DNA of 64,000 nt, taken from contig CAJQOL010000045.1 in the NCBI GenBank assembly GCA_905479925.1, positions 1 to 64,000 of the forward strand. Direction: 5' to 3'. The DNA is from an uncultured Kangiellaceae bacterium (GTDB taxonomy: Bacteria; Pseudomonadota; Gammaproteobacteria; Enterobacterales; Kangiellaceae). The notes under the pieces are model-generated. The model did no database searches. It was not told where the DNA came from and worked only from the letters and a program-made list of their open reading frames with translations. Numbering within the stretch: position 1 is the first letter of the stretch; each line of letters begins with the position of its first letter. Shown here piece after piece: positions 62,084-64,000 of the stretch. The translations under genes were made by a program, and so were the position numbers.

Positions 62084-63109
62084 TTAGTTCTCCAAAACTT
62101 TTTTGATAATCGGTATAAGTTGTTCGTGTTCGGTAAGGAAGCCATCGTGACCGCATTTGCTTTCAATGGATGCAAATGTCGCTTGCTGACCAATTCGATT
62201 AGCCAGCGATTTTACTTTTTCGCTAGGTGCAATATGGTCGCCTTTTATGCCAACGCAGAAGCATGGCACGGTAATTTTTTTCGGGTTAACATGGTGCAAG
62301 TCGACTGATAGGGACAAATTAACAAAGCGGATCGCATTAAATCGTCGCGCAAATTTTTCACCATGGTGTTTTAGATAACTGGTTACTGGAAACCGAATTG
62401 TTTTTGACTCCGGGCAAATGTGGTTTTCAAACCGTTGTTCTATTTCGTCGCTACCCCGGTAACCGAGCATTGCAATTGATCGAGCAATCTCCAAACCAGT
62501 ATCTATATCATTGTTTTTCAATGAGAATTTAATGATTTTCCGCTGCAGCGCTCGATAAGCCGTATTCTTAGCACTACTTTTTTCGGTACAGCATATGGCT
62601 ACTAGTTGATTAAGCTTTTGTGGATGACTTTGGGCGAAAGCTAACCCAACCATTCCGCCGTAGGAGGATCCGATAATCGCGTGCAATTGCTCAATCTTTA
62701 GTTCTTTCAATAGCAGTTTGAGGATATTAGCTTGGTCAAACGTAGAAAGTTTTAAGTCACCCGATGGAGCATTGGCTCGATCAACGCGTTTATCACTCGT
62801 TTGCCCATCAACGTAACTAAATGAAAGAACGCAGTAACGGTTAAGATCAACGGCTTTGCCATAGCCGACTAGTTTGTCCCACCAACCTTGTACAAAAATC
62901 CCTTCTACATTGGTATCCGCTACAAACTGATCAGCAGAAATTCCACCCAGTATGGCGATAACCGGTTTATTAATGTCGCCATAGATTGAATAAGATACAA
63001 CGGTATTATTAAGTTGTTGCCCAAAGGTTAACTCCAGCCGACCCGCTATCAGAAATGACCCGGATATGCTGTCAGTATGTGAGCTTGGTAATTTAATTGC
63101 CGTATTCAT
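62084..63109 (-). CDS. metX: Homoserine O-acyltransferase, MetX-type
   Basis: 341 residues of the alpha/beta-hydrolase acyltransferase family (not the MetA type of E. coli). The nucleophile Ser is in GSSYGGMVGLAFAQ, the Asp in GIKGDHIAPSE and the His in CGHDGFLTEH. The N-terminal part GGISADQFV differs from the GGPTAxxH-like start of typical acetyltransferases, and many gammaproteobacterial MetX proteins use succinyl-CoA, so the acyl donor is open. It is the first gene of a metX-metB operon; its stop is one base from the metB ATG. Confidence 0.88.
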   Translation of the reverse strand: MNTAIKLPSSHTDSISGSFLIAGRLELTFGQQLNNTVVSYSIYGDINKPVIAILGGISADQFVADTNVEGIFVQGWWDKLVGYGKAVDLNRYCVLSFSYVDGQTSDKRVDRANAPSGDLKLSTFDQANILKLLLKELKIEQLHAIIGSSYGGMVGLAFAQSHPQKLNQLVAICCTEKSSAKNTAYRALQRKIIKFSLKNNDIDTGLEIARSIAMLGYRGSDEIEQRFENHICPESKTIRFPVTSYLKHHGEKFARRFNAIRFVNLSLSVDLHHVNPKKITVPCFCVGIKGDHIAPSEKVKSLANRIGQQATFASIESKCGHDGFLTEHEQLIPIIKKVLEN

Positions 63110-63169
63110 TGGGTGAACTCTAGTAAATTATTTATCTAACCATTTTTCATCGTTCTAAATCGCAAAAAA

Positions 63170-63193
63170 AGCCGTTTAGACGTCTATATGTCC
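63170..63193. promoter_or_regulatory. MetJ operator (three tandem met boxes), metX side
   Basis: Consecutive 8-mers AGCCGTTT (63170-63177), AGACGTCT (63178-63185, exact consensus) and ATATGTCC (63186-63193). Tandem 8-bp met boxes are the known target of MetJ dimers. It lies 61-84 bases upstream of metX. Confidence 0.88.
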
Positions 63194-63214
63194 AAATAAT
63201 AACCAATGTTATAT

Positions 63215-63238
63215 TGATGTCAAGATGTTTAGATGGCT
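63215..63238. promoter_or_regulatory. MetJ operator (three tandem met boxes), metJ side
   Basis: Consecutive 8-mers TGATGTCA, AGATGTTT and AGATGGCT, each close to AGACGTCT. It lies about 50 bases before the metJ start and suggests autoregulation. Confidence 0.75.
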
Positions 63239-63286
63239 AAACTAGGGTAGAATTAATCAAATCCTAGAGGTAACGGAGGTCAATGA

Positions 63287-63532
63287 ATGAAAGATTGGGA
63301 TGGGGATTATATTAATCCTTATGTAGAACACGGCGAGAAAAAAGAGAATATTAAGAAAATTACTGTTTCAATTCCTTTTTCAGTACTGAAAATATTAACT
63401 GATGAAAGAACTCGACGTCAGGTCTCTAACCTACGTCATGCAACGAATAGCGAGCTTTTATGCGAAGCGTTTTTACATGCTTATACCGGTCAACCGCTGC
63501 CGACTGATGATGATTTAAAGAAAATTAAGTAA
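63287..63532 (+). CDS. metJ: Methionine repressor MetJ, C-terminally short
   Basis: 81 residues, very close to E. coli MetJ over its whole length: VKKITVSIP-like [19 protein letters not shown] (the beta-ribbon that enters the DNA groove), then [20 protein letters not shown] and [12 protein letters not shown]. The family is usually about 105 residues; here it stops after DDLKKIK, so the last helix and tail are missing, and none of the three frames downstream restores it. GGAGG stands before the ATG. With S-adenosylmethionine it should repress the divergent metX-metB operon. Confidence 0.93.
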   Translation: MKDWDGDYINPYVEHGEKKENIKKITVSIPFSVLKILTDERTRRQVSNLRHATNSELLCEAFLHAYTGQPLPTDDDLKKIK

Positions 63533-63658
63533 CCACCTAATAACATGCCTCTGGGCGCTCCTATTTTGATTTGCCGATAGCTTTGTTAGGTGAATAGAGT
63601 AGTTTGCTTAAATAACTAATAGTTATTGCTGGATAAGCTTTAAACCCAGTAGATAGTC

Positions 63659-63711
63659 GCTTATAGAGTGACTGCTTATAGAAAGTCGCTTATAGACTGT
63701 CCGCTTATCCC
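63659..63711. repeat. Imperfect ~15-bp tandem repeat, four copies
   Basis: The core GCTTATAGA recurs at 63659, 63674 and 63688 and as GCTTATCC at 63703, embedded in AGTCGCTTATAGA-like units about 125 bases after the metJ stop. Confidence 0.75.
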
Positions 63712-63897
63712 CGTGTTTGCCTCTTTTGATTAAAATATTATGCAGAGTTGGTCCAAAACCAGCTTTTGTATCGCTGATTTCAAGCGATGTGTTACTACTT
63801 TCAAACTATATACCGACAGCTTTTCTTAACTAAAAGCGTTGATATAACCGTCAATTATGGTGGTTTACTTGTATTGAGATGATTCAGTTGCTAAATT

Positions 63898-63921
63898 GGC
63901 TTTATAGACGTCTATACGTCC
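63898..63921 (+). promoter_or_regulatory. MetJ operator of a gene beyond the window
   Basis: Consecutive 8-mers GGCTTTAT, AGACGTCT (63906-63913, exact consensus) and ATACGTCC. The TAGACGTCTATAYGTCC part is nearly identical to the operator upstream of metX. Confidence 0.82.
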
Positions 63922-64000
63922 AATTTGAGAATGCTATAGAATTCTAGAGATTGCAGGATTTTGAATCTAAGGCCGACGTTAATTTAAAATTCACGGCAAA

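Larger units (their letters stand above)
63533..64000. other. Intergenic stretch at the window edge
   Basis: No gene is seen to the end of the window. It holds a short tandem repeat (63659-63711) and a MetJ operator (63898-63921) that points to a gene starting beyond base 64000. Confidence 0.6.

Overview
The window reads as chromosome of a free-living gammaproteobacterium, probably marine. The order trxB ... ald/lrp-ftsK-lolA-rarA-crcB-serS resembles the enterobacterial trxB-lrp-ftsK-lolA-rarA-serS block, and slyX, fabA/fabB, tusE-tusBCD, metJ/metX/metB and lpxH are gammaproteobacterial housekeeping genes. Four different exported or probably exported peptidases (S9, M24, S10, M28) suggest a protein-degrading lifestyle like that of Kangiella relatives; the genus is a guess.

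Layout. 1-773: right part of an IS66-family element. 774-2435: gene cassettes separated by attC-like sites (an integron-type array with no integrase in view), whose first cassette is cut by the IS. 2563-6624: S9 peptidase, secreted unknown, YcaQ-like glycosylase. 6642-9660: BlaI/BlaR1-like regulatory pair (the M56 protein ends in a TonB domain) plus a stand-alone winged-helix gene; both units carry copies of one palindrome, two of them on a consensus promoter. 10427-13202: secreted unknown, M24 peptidase and a subclass B1-type metallo-beta-lactamase. 13913-19042 (minus): an operon of a coiled-coil protein, an OmpA-type membrane protein broken by an in-frame TAA, a Rab-like small GTPase and a PAS-GGDEF-EAL protein. 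19541-27492: DUF4287 protein, NIT-domain chemoreceptor, S10 peptidase, ppiB-lpxH, cysS. 28025-33377: fabA-fabB with a FadR-like operator, gpx-slyX, M28 peptidase-enoyl-CoA hydratase. 33556-42408: DASS transporter, PilZ protein, HAD phosphatase, PstS-like protein, small envelope proteins and a second gene split by an in-frame TAA. 42500-54345: trxB, a Cys-rich/2OG-oxygenase pair, ald/lrp and the ftsK-lolA-rarA-crcB-serS block. 54674-59969: mlaC, tusE and tusBCD, gdhA, Bax-inhibitor protein, tRNA-Ser(UGA). 60283-64000: lipoprotein and the methionine locus (metX-metB and divergent metJ) with MetJ boxes, plus one more MetJ-box array at the right edge that should control a gene outside the window.

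Two things recur. Short tandem repeats of about 9-21 bp lie in many intergenic gaps, often just after a stop codon, with related expansions inside lpxH and the beta-lactamase gene. Two genes carry in-frame TAA codons that split one domain (16968-16970 and 42169-42171). The most novel-looking unit is the GTPase/OmpA/coiled-coil/EAL operon. No rRNA, CRISPR array or prophage was seen. All calls come from reading motifs; no database search was run.
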